In this document: positions 33,116-41,308 of the stretch, piece after piece
Layout of the letters: every line of letters begins with the position of its first letter
Position numbering within the stretch: the stretch's first letter is position 1
Assembly: GCF_900148835.1 (NCBI RefSeq)
Contig: NZ_FRYK01000001.1
Location: 682,001-746,000, forward strand
DNA from: Flavobacterium cucumis
GTDB taxonomy: Bacteria; Bacteroidota; Bacteroidia; Flavobacteriales; Flavobacteriaceae
DNA: 64,000 nt
Direction of reading: 5' to 3'
The notes under the pieces: model-generated
The model's database searches: none
The model's input: the letters and a program-made list of their open reading frames with translations, nothing else
Told to the model about the DNA's origin: nothing
Translations under genes and position numbers: made by a program

Positions 33116-33526
33116 ATGTATCCAGAAGAAATGGTAAACCCAATGCGTGCTGAATTAACAGATGCAGGTTTCAAAAATTTATATACAGCAGATGACGTAA
33201 AAAACGCTATCAAAGCTGAAGGAACTACTTTAGTAGTAATTAATTCAGTATGTGGTTGTGCTGCTCGAAATGCACGTCCAGGAGCAAAAATGAGTTTAGA
33301 TGGGGGTAAAAAACCAGCTAACTTAATCACTGTTTTTGCAGGGGTTGACAAAGAAGCAGTTGATGCGGCTAGAACTGAAATGTTTCCTTTTCCTCCGTCG
33401 TCTCCAAGTATGGCATTGTTCAAAAATGGCGAATTAGTCCACATGTTAGAACGCCATCATATTGAGGGACGTCCAGCAGAATTAATCGCAGAAAACTTAA
33501 AAGACGCTTATAACGAATTTTGCTAA
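33116..33526 (+). CDS. brxB: BrxA/BrxB family bacilliredoxin
   Basis: 136 aa. These thioredoxin-fold proteins remove bacillithiol or similar thiols from oxidised proteins. The active site is the CGC motif in VINSVCGCAARNARPG (Cys46 and Cys48), and the start MYPEEMVNPM is standard for the family. It is monocistronic, with a -7 box upstream and a strong terminator downstream. It implies that this organism uses bacillithiol, as is known for many Bacteroidota. Confidence 0.95.
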   Translation: MYPEEMVNPMRAELTDAGFKNLYTADDVKNAIKAEGTTLVVINSVCGCAARNARPGAKMSLDGGKKPANLITVFAGVDKEAVDAARTEMFPFPPSSPSMALFKNGELVHMLERHHIEGRPAELIAENLKDAYNEFC

Positions 33527-33548
33527 TGCAATATTTTTGGCGCTATTA

Positions 33549-33579
33549 AAAAACCACCAAAACATTGGTGGTTTTTTAT
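33549..33579 (+). terminator. Rho-independent terminator
   Basis: Perfect stem AAACCACCAA / TTGGTGGTTT (33551-33560, 33565-33574), loop AACA, T6 tail. Its right arm also supplies the -33 TTG for plsC. Confidence 0.85.
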
Positions 33580-33596
33580 TTTATAGCTTACTTTTG
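33565..33596 (+). promoter_or_regulatory. plsC promoter
   Basis: TTG (33565-33567), 21 nt, TACTTTTG (33589-33596), 16 nt before the ATG. The -33 lies within the preceding terminator stem. Confidence 0.5.
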
Positions 33597-33612
33597 TCAA
33601 AATTGATTTTTT

Positions 33613-34347
33613 ATGAAAAAAATTCTTTCATACCCATTATCAATAGTTTATTACATTCTATTTTTACTTTGGTTATTAATTTTTCATCCTATTCAATGGG
33701 TTTGTTTCAATGCATTTGGATACAATGCACACAGAATAAGTGTGGCATATTTGAATTGGTTTTTAGTAAGAACGGCTCACGTTTTAGGCACAACTTACCA
33801 CATTAAAGGAATAGAAAATCTTCCTGAAAACAAACCTTTGATTATTGTAGCTAATCATCAAAGTTTACATGACATCACAACTATCATATGGTTTTTGAGA
33901 AAAGCACATCCTAAATTCATTAGTAAAATTGAACTTGGAAAAGGAATTCCTAGTGTTTCGTATAATTTAAAATATGGAGGCTCCGCCTTAATCGACAGAA
34001 AAGATCCAAAACAAGCTTTACCAGAAATTAAAAAAGTAGCCGAATTAATAAATACTAACAATTATTCCGTGGTAATATTTCCGGAAGGAACAAGAAGCAA
34101 AACTGGAACACCTAAACCTTTTGCTACAAATGGATTAAAAATGCTCTATAAATTTGCTCCAGATGCTTACTTTCTTCCTATTACTATCAATAATTCATGG
34201 AAAATAACTAAATTTGGTACATTCCCTTTAGGACTAGGAGTCAAATTAGAACTAATCATACACAAGCCTATGAAAGTTTCTGAACACAATTTTGAAGAGC
34301 TTGTAGAAAAAACAGAAAATACAATTAAAGAATACATAAAAATATAA
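33613..34347 (+). CDS. plsC: 1-acyl-sn-glycerol-3-phosphate acyltransferase
   Basis: 244 aa membrane enzyme that acylates lysophosphatidic acid in phospholipid synthesis. An N-terminal hydrophobic segment (LSIVYYILFLLWLLIFHP) is followed by the four acyltransferase blocks: NHQSLHD (H-x4-D, about residue 82), the GGSALIDRKD region, FPEGTRSK and the later PITINNSW. The acyl-ACP desaturase gene follows after 2 nt, so the pair probably sets membrane acyl composition. Confidence 0.93.
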   Translation: MKKILSYPLSIVYYILFLLWLLIFHPIQWVCFNAFGYNAHRISVAYLNWFLVRTAHVLGTTYHIKGIENLPENKPLIIVANHQSLHDITTIIWFLRKAHPKFISKIELGKGIPSVSYNLKYGGSALIDRKDPKQALPEIKKVAELINTNNYSVVIFPEGTRSKTGTPKPFATNGLKMLYKFAPDAYFLPITINNSWKITKFGTFPLGLGVKLELIIHKPMKVSEHNFEELVEKTENTIKEYIKI

Positions 34348-34349
34348 CC

Positions 34350-35342
34350 ATGTCTATCCAAAATGTTCGTCTAGAAGTAATGCAATTTCTAGAAAAAAAA
34401 ATCGACACGTTTGTCGATGAATTTTTAATTCCGGTTGAAAAAATTTGGCAACCAACGGATTTATTACCAAATTCTCAAAACGAAAATTTCTTTGAAGAAG
34501 TTAAAGAATTAAGAGAGATTGCTAAAGATTTACCTTATGATTTTTGGGTAACACTTGTAGGCGACACAATAACTGAAGAAGCGTTACCTACTTATGAATC
34601 CTGGCTGATGGAAGTTGAAGGCGTAAACCAAGAGGGGGCAGGAAACGGCTGGAGCAAATGGATTCGTCAATGGACCGGTGAAGAAAATCGTCATGGCGAT
34701 TTACTAAACAAATATTTATACCTCTCTGGAAGAGTAAATATGCGGGAAGTTGAAATTACTACACAGCATTTAATCAACGACGGTTTTGATATTGGCACTA
34801 GCAATGATCCTTACAAAAATTTTGTATATACTAGTTTTCAAGAATTAGCCACCTATGTTTCTCACAATCGAGTAGCTTTAATTGCAAAAAAATACGGCGA
34901 TAAAAAACTTCATAAAATTTGCAACATGATCGCTGGAGACGAAATGCGTCATCACTTAGCTTACAGTGAATTTGTTAATCAAATTTTTAAAGTAGATCCA
35001 AGTGAAATGATGTTGGCTTTTCATCACATGATGAAACATAAAATTGTAATGCCCGCTCATTTCTTAAGAGAGTCTGGTCAAAAAATAAGCTCAGCTTTTG
35101 AACAATTCTCAGATTCAGCGCAACGAATTGGTGTGTATACAGCTGTTGACTATGTTGATATTATGCAAAAGCTAATTGATAAATGGGAAATTGATAAAAT
35201 TTCAGGATTAACGGATGAAGCTGAAAAAGCTCGCGATTACCTGATGAAATTACCTGCAAGAATGATTAAAATCTCTGAGCGTTTAGTAATTCCTGAAACG
35301 GGTCATGTTTTTAAATGGGTTGAACCTGCTTTAGCTAGATAA
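34350..35342 (+). CDS. Acyl-ACP desaturase (ferritin-like diiron)
   Basis: 330 aa soluble diiron desaturase of the stearoyl-ACP delta-9 type. The iron ligands are in EENRHGD (about residues 107-113) and DEMRHHLAY (about 190-198), with an earlier E in the helix around EAGAGNGW. It introduces a double bond into acyl chains attached to ACP and needs ferredoxin and oxygen. It is directly downstream of plsC, and a perfect 13-bp terminator follows. Confidence 0.93.
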   Translation: MSIQNVRLEVMQFLEKKIDTFVDEFLIPVEKIWQPTDLLPNSQNENFFEEVKELREIAKDLPYDFWVTLVGDTITEEALPTYESWLMEVEGVNQEGAGNGWSKWIRQWTGEENRHGDLLNKYLYLSGRVNMREVEITTQHLINDGFDIGTSNDPYKNFVYTSFQELATYVSHNRVALIAKKYGDKKLHKICNMIAGDEMRHHLAYSEFVNQIFKVDPSEMMLAFHHMMKHKIVMPAHFLRESGQKISSAFEQFSDSAQRIGVYTAVDYVDIMQKLIDKWEIDKISGLTDEAEKARDYLMKLPARMIKISERLVIPETGHVFKWVEPALAR

Positions 35343-35358
35343 GAATCATTAAAATTCA

Positions 35359-35392
35359 AAATTCCAATTTTACTTTTAAATTGGAATTTTTT
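35359..35392 (+). terminator. Terminator with perfect 13-bp stem
   Basis: AAAATTCCAATTT pairs with AAATTGGAATTTT (35359-35371, 35378-35390) around a 6-nt loop, then T-rich. A possible TTG start at 35381 for the HD gene lies inside it, which argues for the ATG at 35405. Confidence 0.8.
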
Positions 35393-35404
35393 ATAAAATA
35401 TCAT

Positions 35405-36049
35405 ATGAAAACAATACACAACACCATACTTTTTGTAAAAGAAAAACTTCAAAATGCGGAAGGAGGACACGATTGGTTTCACATAGAACGAGTTTACAAT
35501 AATGCGCTCCTCATCGCTGATAGTGAAAAATGCGATTTAGAAGTAGTAAAACTAGCTGCATTGCTTCACGATATAGCAGATTCCAAATTTCATGATGGTG
35601 ATGAAAGTATCGGACCCAAAATAGCAAGAGAATTCTTAATTTTACAAGATATTGCTGACGACAAGATAAATCACATTATTAGTATCATTGAAAACATGTC
35701 CTTTAAAGGTGGTCGTTTTGAAGCGAAATTCCACTCTAAAGAATTAGAAATCGTACAAGACGCAGATCGATTGGATGCGATTGGCGCCATTGGAATTGCA
35801 CGTGCTTTTAATTATGGTGGTTTTAAAAATCGCCCTTTGTACAATCCTAATATTCAACCCAATTTGAATATGAGTAAAGAAGAATATAAGAATAGTGAAT
35901 CCCCAACTTTGAATCACTTTTACGAAAAATTATTACTTCTAAAAGACAAAATGAATACTGAAACTGGTAAAAAAATCGCTCAAAAACGTCATGATTTTAT
36001 GGTGATTTTTTTAGGTCAGTTTTATGCGGAGTGGGATGGGGAAGCTTAG
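35405..36049 (+). CDS. HD domain phosphohydrolase
   Basis: 214 aa metal-dependent hydrolase. The HD signature is AALLHDIADSKFHDGDE (about residues 56-72), with the first histidine in HDWFHIERVYNNAL and the last aspartate in QDADRLDAIGAIGIAR. It is related to YedJ/YpgQ-type phosphohydrolases, so nucleotides may be substrates; this is not determined. The ATG at 35405 is the first start after the preceding terminator. It has no close partner gene. Confidence 0.9.
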   Translation: MKTIHNTILFVKEKLQNAEGGHDWFHIERVYNNALLIADSEKCDLEVVKLAALLHDIADSKFHDGDESIGPKIAREFLILQDIADDKINHIISIIENMSFKGGRFEAKFHSKELEIVQDADRLDAIGAIGIARAFNYGGFKNRPLYNPNIQPNLNMSKEEYKNSESPTLNHFYEKLLLLKDKMNTETGKKIAQKRHDFMVIFLGQFYAEWDGEA

Positions 36050-36052
36050 CAA

Positions 36053-36217
36053 TCAGTCGCAGTTTTCAGTTTTCAGTAACAATAAAAATTACCGCAATTA
36101 AGAATCTCATTTTGATTTGTTACTTTTTTGATATCCGTTCACATCAATTTTAGTAGGCTAAAACAAATAAAATGATATTTAAAAAATTTAATAAGGAAAA
36201 CTGAAAACTATGACTGA
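36053..36217. repeat. Inverted-repeat element of about 165 bp
   Basis: Arms of 22 nt at 36053-36074 (TCAGTCGCAGTTTTCAG...) and 36196-36217 match as inverted repeats with two mismatches. The 121-nt interior is AT-rich with no frame. It fills most of the gap between the HD gene and echA. Looks like a MITE or a REP doublet. Confidence 0.6.
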
Positions 36218-36227
36218 AAACAAAATC

Positions 36228-37004
36228 TTATTTCCCAGGAAATTCCGCTTTCCTTTTTTCTAAAAATGCCGTAGTTCCCTCTTTAAAATCTTCGGTTCCA
36301 AAACAAAAACCAAAGTTTTCAATTTCTATTTGGTAACCGTTAACACCATCGGTATAATTAGCATTAACCGCTTGAATCGCTTTTGCAATGGCAACACTAG
36401 AATTTTTAGTAATTTTAGTAGCTATTCCTTTTGTAAAATCTAGTAATTCTGCTTGTGCTACAACATGATTTACTAATCCATAATTTTTAGCGGTTTCGGC
36501 ATCAATCATTCCTGCTGTCATGATCATTTCCATAGCACGACCTTTTCCTACTAATTGTGCTAAACGTTGCGTTCCTCCATAACCCGGAATAACTCCTAAA
36601 GTTACTTCAGGTAATCCCATTTTTGCGTTATCTGATGCTACCCTAAAATGACATGACATCGCTAATTCTAGTCCACCACCTAAAGCAAAACCATTTACCG
36701 CTGCAATTACCGGAGTACTTAAATTTTGAACAAAATCAAACAACAATCTTTGTCCTTCAGCAGCTAATTTTCCTCCCTCTTTAACTGAGAAATTAGCAAA
36801 TTCTGAAATATCAGCTCCAGCAACAAATGCCTTTTCTCCACTTCCAATTACAATGATTGCTTTTACAGATTTATCTTCGTTCAACGATTTAAACGCATCG
36901 TTTAATTCTTGAATGGTTGCTTTATTCAAAGCGTTTAATTTTGTAGGTCTATTAATCGTTACAATTGCAATTGCATCTTGTTTTTCGATAAGTATGTTTT
37001 CCAT
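36228..37004 (-). CDS. Enoyl-CoA hydratase/isomerase (crotonase family)
   Basis: 258 aa. It probably hydrates trans-2-enoyl-CoA in fatty-acid or amino-acid breakdown. The oxyanion-hole segments are GEKAFVAGADISEF (about 55-68) and ALGGGLELAMSCHF (about 104-117), and the two catalytic glutamates are in GGLELAM and GLPEVTLGVIPGYGG. Length and motifs are those of the hexameric 260-aa enzymes. It is the last gene of a likely hemH-hemJ-kinase-echA unit (16-nt gap to the kinase gene). Confidence 0.92.
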   Translation of the reverse strand: MENILIEKQDAIAIVTINRPTKLNALNKATIQELNDAFKSLNEDKSVKAIIVIGSGEKAFVAGADISEFANFSVKEGGKLAAEGQRLLFDFVQNLSTPVIAAVNGFALGGGLELAMSCHFRVASDNAKMGLPEVTLGVIPGYGGTQRLAQLVGKGRAMEMIMTAGMIDAETAKNYGLVNHVVAQAELLDFTKGIATKITKNSSVAIAKAIQAVNANYTDGVNGYQIEIENFGFCFGTEDFKEGTTAFLEKRKAEFPGK

Positions 37005-37020
37005 CTTTATTTGTTTTTGA

Positions 37021-38505
37021 TTATTTATTTATTGGGAAAGAAACCAAGAATTCAGTTCCAACATTAAGTTCCGTTTCAAAGGTAATGGTTCCGTTATAAT
37101 TTTCTATAATATTTTTAATAATGGCTAAACCAAGTCCCATTCCACTTGATTTTGTAGTGAATTTTGGTTCAAAAACGCGCTCTTGATTTTCTTTAGAAAT
37201 CCCCTTTCCGTTGTCTTTTACTGCAATTTTCACATCATCTCCTTGTCTAAACACTGTTACAAAAATCAATTTATTAACTTGTTCTTCTGGAATAGCTTGG
37301 ATAGCATTTTTTACCAAATTAGTAATAACACGTATTAACTGGGTTCTATCTAATTTGGCAATAATTTCCTCCTCTAATGCCGAAAACTGAATGTAATCTT
37401 CATTAAAAATTTCTAGCGCCATTTTTACAATTCGAACTACATTTAACGTTTCATTCTGTTGTGCTGGCATGGTTGCAAAATTTGAAAATGCTCCTGCAAC
37501 AGCGGTCATTGTATCGATTTGCTGTAAGATAGTTTTGGTGTAATCGTCTAGTTTTTTTGAAATTTCGGGATCATTAGGATTAAACTTTCTCTGAAAACTT
37601 TGCACGGTTAAACGCATTGGTGTTAATGGGTTTTTAATTTCATGTGCTACTTGTTTTGCCATTTCACGCCAAGCTTGTTCTCTTTCACTTTGAGCCAAAA
37701 TAGTGGCGCTTTCTTCTAGTTTATCCACCATATTATTGTAAGAGCGAATCAGTAAATTAATCTCCTTACTCCCATCTTCAATTACAATTTTCTCATTTAG
37801 TTGGTTTAGTTGGGTTTCTTGCATTTTATCACTTATAATTTTCAAAGATTTTGTGATATAGCTCGATAAAAAATAAGAAAGAACGATAGCTATAAAAAAC
37901 ATGAATGTATAAACTTGTCCAAATCGAATTAAAAAATTTTGAAGTTCATTGTCATAAAATTCAGTGTCTTCCTCATAGGGTAAGTTCAAAATGGCTAAAG
38001 GCTTAAACTTATTATCTTTTAAATAGGAATAAGAAGATCGATATGTTTTCCCGTCGACATTAGAAAATTCTACATAACGCTTCTCCAAAGAAGATTGAAT
38101 AATTTTTAAAGTAGACGGATTTATTTTTGGCTTATCTGCATCCAATTTAAATATAGCTTTTGATGAAATTAATAAATTCCCTTTTAAATCAAAGAAATTA
38201 ATTTCCATGCTATGTACATCAGAAATTTCATAGATTTTATCTTTAAAAATAAGTGGAATATTCTCGGGCGTAAGTGGATAATAATAATTCTTTGCGTTAT
38301 CCGTAAACAAAACATAATTTATGTGTTCAGCAATAGCCGTTTCTTTCCGTTCTAATCGATCTTGATGGTATTCTCTAGCCTCTTTTCTAAATTGATAAAT
38401 CGAAACGGTAGCTATAAGAATAGAGGCAATTAACGTTAAGAATATCATGGATAAAAATATTCTTACACGCAAAGAAAGGTTCTTAAAATTTAAAATTCTA
38501 TCCAT
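37021..38505 (-). CDS. Membrane sensor histidine kinase (NtrY-like)
   Basis: 494 aa. It has a first membrane helix near 15-37, a periplasmic sensor region to about 200, a second helix about 200-220, then a HAMP segment. The phosphorylated histidine is in VAHEIKNPLTPMRLTV (about residue 300), a form typical of NtrY-type kinases. The ATPase part shows NLVKNAIQAIP, KDNGKGIS and SSGMGLGLAI. No response regulator gene adjoins it, so its partner is encoded elsewhere. The gene is 14 nt after hemJ. A role in heme or redox sensing would be a guess. Confidence 0.92.
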   Translation of the reverse strand: MDRILNFKNLSLRVRIFLSMIFLTLIASILIATVSIYQFRKEAREYHQDRLERKETAIAEHINYVLFTDNAKNYYYPLTPENIPLIFKDKIYEISDVHSMEINFFDLKGNLLISSKAIFKLDADKPKINPSTLKIIQSSLEKRYVEFSNVDGKTYRSSYSYLKDNKFKPLAILNLPYEEDTEFYDNELQNFLIRFGQVYTFMFFIAIVLSYFLSSYITKSLKIISDKMQETQLNQLNEKIVIEDGSKEINLLIRSYNNMVDKLEESATILAQSEREQAWREMAKQVAHEIKNPLTPMRLTVQSFQRKFNPNDPEISKKLDDYTKTILQQIDTMTAVAGAFSNFATMPAQQNETLNVVRIVKMALEIFNEDYIQFSALEEEIIAKLDRTQLIRVITNLVKNAIQAIPEEQVNKLIFVTVFRQGDDVKIAVKDNGKGISKENQERVFEPKFTTKSSGMGLGLAIIKNIIENYNGTITFETELNVGTEFLVSFPINK

Positions 38506-38519
38506 TAATTGTGCTAAAA

Positions 38520-39074
38520 TTAGCTGTTATTTTTTGCTCGGATTTTTTTGTAAAGTTTAAAACCAAGCATTAAAACCATCGAAAAAGTAATAATTCCAAC
38601 TACACCAAAAACCCAGTTAATTGCATTTTTTAAAATTACTAAAAAAACAACGGCAAAAAGAATAATTGTAGCGCCTTCATTCCAAATTCTAAAGAAATTG
38701 GAGGAGTGTTTTACATCATTACTTTGTAATTGCTTAAAAATTTGATGGCATTTTAAATGATACAAATACAATAAAAAAACAAAAGCTAGTTTTACATGCA
38801 TCCAAGGTTGATTTAACCAAACTTGACCAACTTCGGTAAAAAACAACATCCAAAAAGCAAAAAGACTAGCTAAAACAGCACTTGGCCAACTAATGATGTA
38901 CCATAAACGATATTGCATTAATTGGTATTGCTTGATTAAAATATCTTGTTCAGGTTGCGGCTTTTGTTTAGCTTCAGCGTGGTAAACAAATAAACGAACA
39001 ATATAAAATAAACCTGCAAACCAAGTGACCACAAAAATTAAATGCAATGATTTTATGTAATTGTATAATTCCAT
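38520..39074 (-). CDS. hemJ: HemJ-like protoporphyrinogen oxidase
   Basis: 184 aa integral membrane protein with four or five helices. HemJ oxidises protoporphyrinogen IX to protoporphyrin IX. Family features are the histidine in SLHLIFVVTWFAGLFYIVRL near residues 10-29, the WPSAVL segment, PWMHVKLAFVFLLYLYHL, and RIWNEGATIILF. It is 3 nt downstream of hemH, the gene for the next enzyme, which supports the assignment over a generic CopD-like label. No hemG or hemY is seen. Confidence 0.88.
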   Translation of the reverse strand: MELYNYIKSLHLIFVVTWFAGLFYIVRLFVYHAEAKQKPQPEQDILIKQYQLMQYRLWYIISWPSAVLASLFAFWMLFFTEVGQVWLNQPWMHVKLAFVFLLYLYHLKCHQIFKQLQSNDVKHSSNFFRIWNEGATIILFAVVFLVILKNAINWVFGVVGIITFSMVLMLGFKLYKKIRAKNNS

Positions 39075-39077
39075 TCT

Positions 39078-40100
39078 CTATTGATTTTGAAATGCCCATT
39101 GATCAATCCAACGGCTCATCGTTTTTACCCAATCCTCACTATCATTCAAGCATGGAATTGACAAGAAATGTTCTCCTCCATTTTCTTCAAAACTTTCTGC
39201 AGCTTCCATACCAATTTCTTCTAAAGTTTCTAAACAGTCGGAAACAAAAGCTGGGGTAACAACAGCTAAGTTTTTAATTCCTCTCTGTGCCAAACCATCA
39301 ATGGTAGCATCTGTATAAGGTTGTAACCAAGGGTCACGACCTAAACGAGATTGAAAAGAAGTACTGTATTTACCTTCTTCTAAACCTAAAAATGCAGCAA
39401 CTTGTTTCGTTGTTTCATAACATTGATGACGGTAACAGAATTCATGGGCTTTTGAAGGTGTATTACAACAACTACCATCTATTTTACAATGTGATTTAGT
39501 TACATCAGATTTTCTAATGTGACGTTCTGGCACACCGTGGTAGGAGAATAACAAATAATCGGATTTAAAATTATCTAAAGCCGTTTTTATGGAATTTGAT
39601 AAATCCCTTATATAATCCGGTTGCTTATAGAAAGCAGGAATTATTGTAAATTCCATATTTGGAAATTGTTCTTTCCGAATCTCTTCAGCTAGCACTAAAA
39701 TCGTTTCTGTTGTAGCCATTGCAAACTGAGGATATAATGGAATTAACAAAACTTCATCAACACCTTTATCGTGTAATTCTTTTAAACCAAACTCAATACT
39801 TGGATTCCCATAACGCATGGCTAATGATACAGGTACACTAACTTGCTCTTGAACTTTATTTTGTAGCCGTTTTGACAACACAATTAACGGCGATCCTTCT
39901 TCCCACCAAATTTTTTTATAGGCTTTGGCCGATTTTTTGGGACGTGTATTCAAAATAATGCCTTTTACTAAAAGTGCTCTTAAAAAATACGGAACGTCTA
40001 TAACACGTTCGTCCATCAAAAATTCATCTAAATATTTTCTAACATCCTTTGGTTCTGGACTATCAGGCGAACCTAAATTTACTAATAATACTCCTTTCAT
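39078..40100 (-). CDS. hemH: Ferrochelatase
   Basis: 340 aa. It inserts Fe(II) into protoporphyrin IX, the last step of protoheme synthesis. Motifs: GVLLVNLGSPDSPEP at the N-terminus, the catalytic histidine in LLFSYHGVPERHIRKSD (about 190), YSTSFQSRLGRDPWLQP (about 245) and the glutamate-rich CLETLEEIGMEA near 295. It leads the minus-strand operon hemH-hemJ-kinase-echA; its promoter is at 40115-40143. Confidence 0.97.
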   Translation of the reverse strand: MKGVLLVNLGSPDSPEPKDVRKYLDEFLMDERVIDVPYFLRALLVKGIILNTRPKKSAKAYKKIWWEEGSPLIVLSKRLQNKVQEQVSVPVSLAMRYGNPSIEFGLKELHDKGVDEVLLIPLYPQFAMATTETILVLAEEIRKEQFPNMEFTIIPAFYKQPDYIRDLSNSIKTALDNFKSDYLLFSYHGVPERHIRKSDVTKSHCKIDGSCCNTPSKAHEFCYRHQCYETTKQVAAFLGLEEGKYSTSFQSRLGRDPWLQPYTDATIDGLAQRGIKNLAVVTPAFVSDCLETLEEIGMEAAESFEENGGEHFLSIPCLNDSEDWVKTMSRWIDQWAFQNQ

Positions 40101-40114
40101 ATCCTATTTTTTTA

Positions 40115-40143
40115 TAAAAGTACTTATTCTAATTTTCAACAAA
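40115..40143 (-). promoter_or_regulatory. hemH promoter
   Basis: On the minus strand TTTG (40143-40140), 17 nt, TACTTTTA (40122-40115), about 14 nt before the hemH ATG. The -7 box deviates in its last base. Confidence 0.4.
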
Positions 40144-40203
40144 CAAAATTTAATACTTTTTTCTTTATTTATGTATCTACGAAATTGATGATTTGTGGTT
40201 TTA

Positions 40204-41076
40204 CTAAATGTTCGTGTTTAAATTCATTAAATATTTTTTAGGTGTTGTGCCAAACTTTTTCTTAAAAGCAGCAATAAAATGACTTCCTGTACTATAGCCT
40301 ATTTTCAAACCTACTTCATTAACATTATAAGAACCACTGTCTAACAGTTGACGTGCATAATCCATCTTATAATCAAAAAGAAATCCATAAACCGTATCAC
40401 CATAAATCTGTTTGAAACCAATTTTAAGTTTCTTAAGATTTAATCCTACTAAATCGGCTAACTCTTGAAGGCCTGGTGGCTCCGCCATATTTGACAAAAC
40501 AATATCTTTTGCCTTTCTAATTTTTAAGACATTTTCTTCATCTATCAAAAACGGGCACTGTTCTGCATTAGGATCTTCAGCACGATTGAAATACAAACTC
40601 AACAACTCGTAACCTTTTCCTCTGTAATATAAGTTCTTGATGAATGCGTTTAAGTTATAGTGAAATATCTGGCTTAAAACAATAGACATTGAAGGGCTTA
40701 TGTCATTTTCCTTGTAGTATTTCTTATCTTTATTTTCTTCACTCAAAAAAGGAATATTTTCAGCTTCCGATGAAAATAAACCGTGAAATTTTTTAATGGA
40801 TATTATGACTGAAATCATCCAAGTATTAGGGGCTAACTCTAAATGAATTGGCAATTCTTTTTGTGGATTATAAAACAAAAGTGACTTTTCTTCTTTTAAA
40901 TCTAAAGCATAATTCCCTTGATTAAAAATAAATTTTCCCTTTCCTTTAATACCAAAATGAAATTGTATAAGCCCTTGATTAACAGGTTTTTCTATTTTTA
41001 CCATTTCATTATTGTCGTTTTGGAAACGCAATAAAATAAATTCATTTTCAATTTTTATTTCTTCTACAGAACCCAT
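40204..41076 (-). CDS. AraC family transcriptional regulator
   Basis: 290 aa. The C-terminal about 100 residues form the two helix-turn-helix motifs: PPGLQELADLVGLNLKKLKI and DSGSYNVNEVGLKIGYSTGS, closing with AAFKKKFGTTPKKYL. The N-terminal part is a cupin-like sensor region without a known ligand. It is transcribed divergently from hemA across a 232-nt gap, so hemA (and hence the heme operon) is its likely target. The HTH resembles the PchR-like group, which often answers to iron or siderophores; that is an inference. Confidence 0.9.
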   Translation of the reverse strand: MGSVEEIKIENEFILLRFQNDNNEMVKIEKPVNQGLIQFHFGIKGKGKFIFNQGNYALDLKEEKSLLFYNPQKELPIHLELAPNTWMISVIISIKKFHGLFSSEAENIPFLSEENKDKKYYKENDISPSMSIVLSQIFHYNLNAFIKNLYYRGKGYELLSLYFNRAEDPNAEQCPFLIDEENVLKIRKAKDIVLSNMAEPPGLQELADLVGLNLKKLKIGFKQIYGDTVYGFLFDYKMDYARQLLDSGSYNVNEVGLKIGYSTGSHFIAAFKKKFGTTPKKYLMNLNTNI

Positions 41077-41249
41077 AGCGATATTTTTTCGTATATAATA
41101 CCAGTTGATTTGTTAAGTTGTTATTTAGAATTATTCTACATAAACAAACAGTCAACCCTTGAATACATTACAAATTTAATGGAAATAATACTAAATAGAT
41201 AGATTTGTCTTTAAAATATCTTTGAGCGACACAAAAAGTCCTTTTAGCG

Positions 41250-41281
41250 TTGTTTTTATAAAAAGGTAAAATATAATTTTG
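41250..41281 (+). promoter_or_regulatory. hemA operon promoter
   Basis: TTG (41250-41252), 21 nt, TAATTTTG (41274-41281), 27 nt before the hemA ATG. The remaining 232-nt divergent gap (from 41077) has no further element I can name. Confidence 0.55.
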
Positions 41282-41308
41282 TTAAACTTTTAGGAAAGAG
41301 TACATCAT

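Noticed and set aside
33537..33806. Open frame overlapping the start of plsC
   Set aside because: It begins in the bacilliredoxin terminator and overlaps plsC in another frame; no family features.
35381..35404. TTG start for the HD-domain protein
   Set aside because: The codon lies inside a perfect 13-bp terminator stem; the ATG at 35405 is clean.
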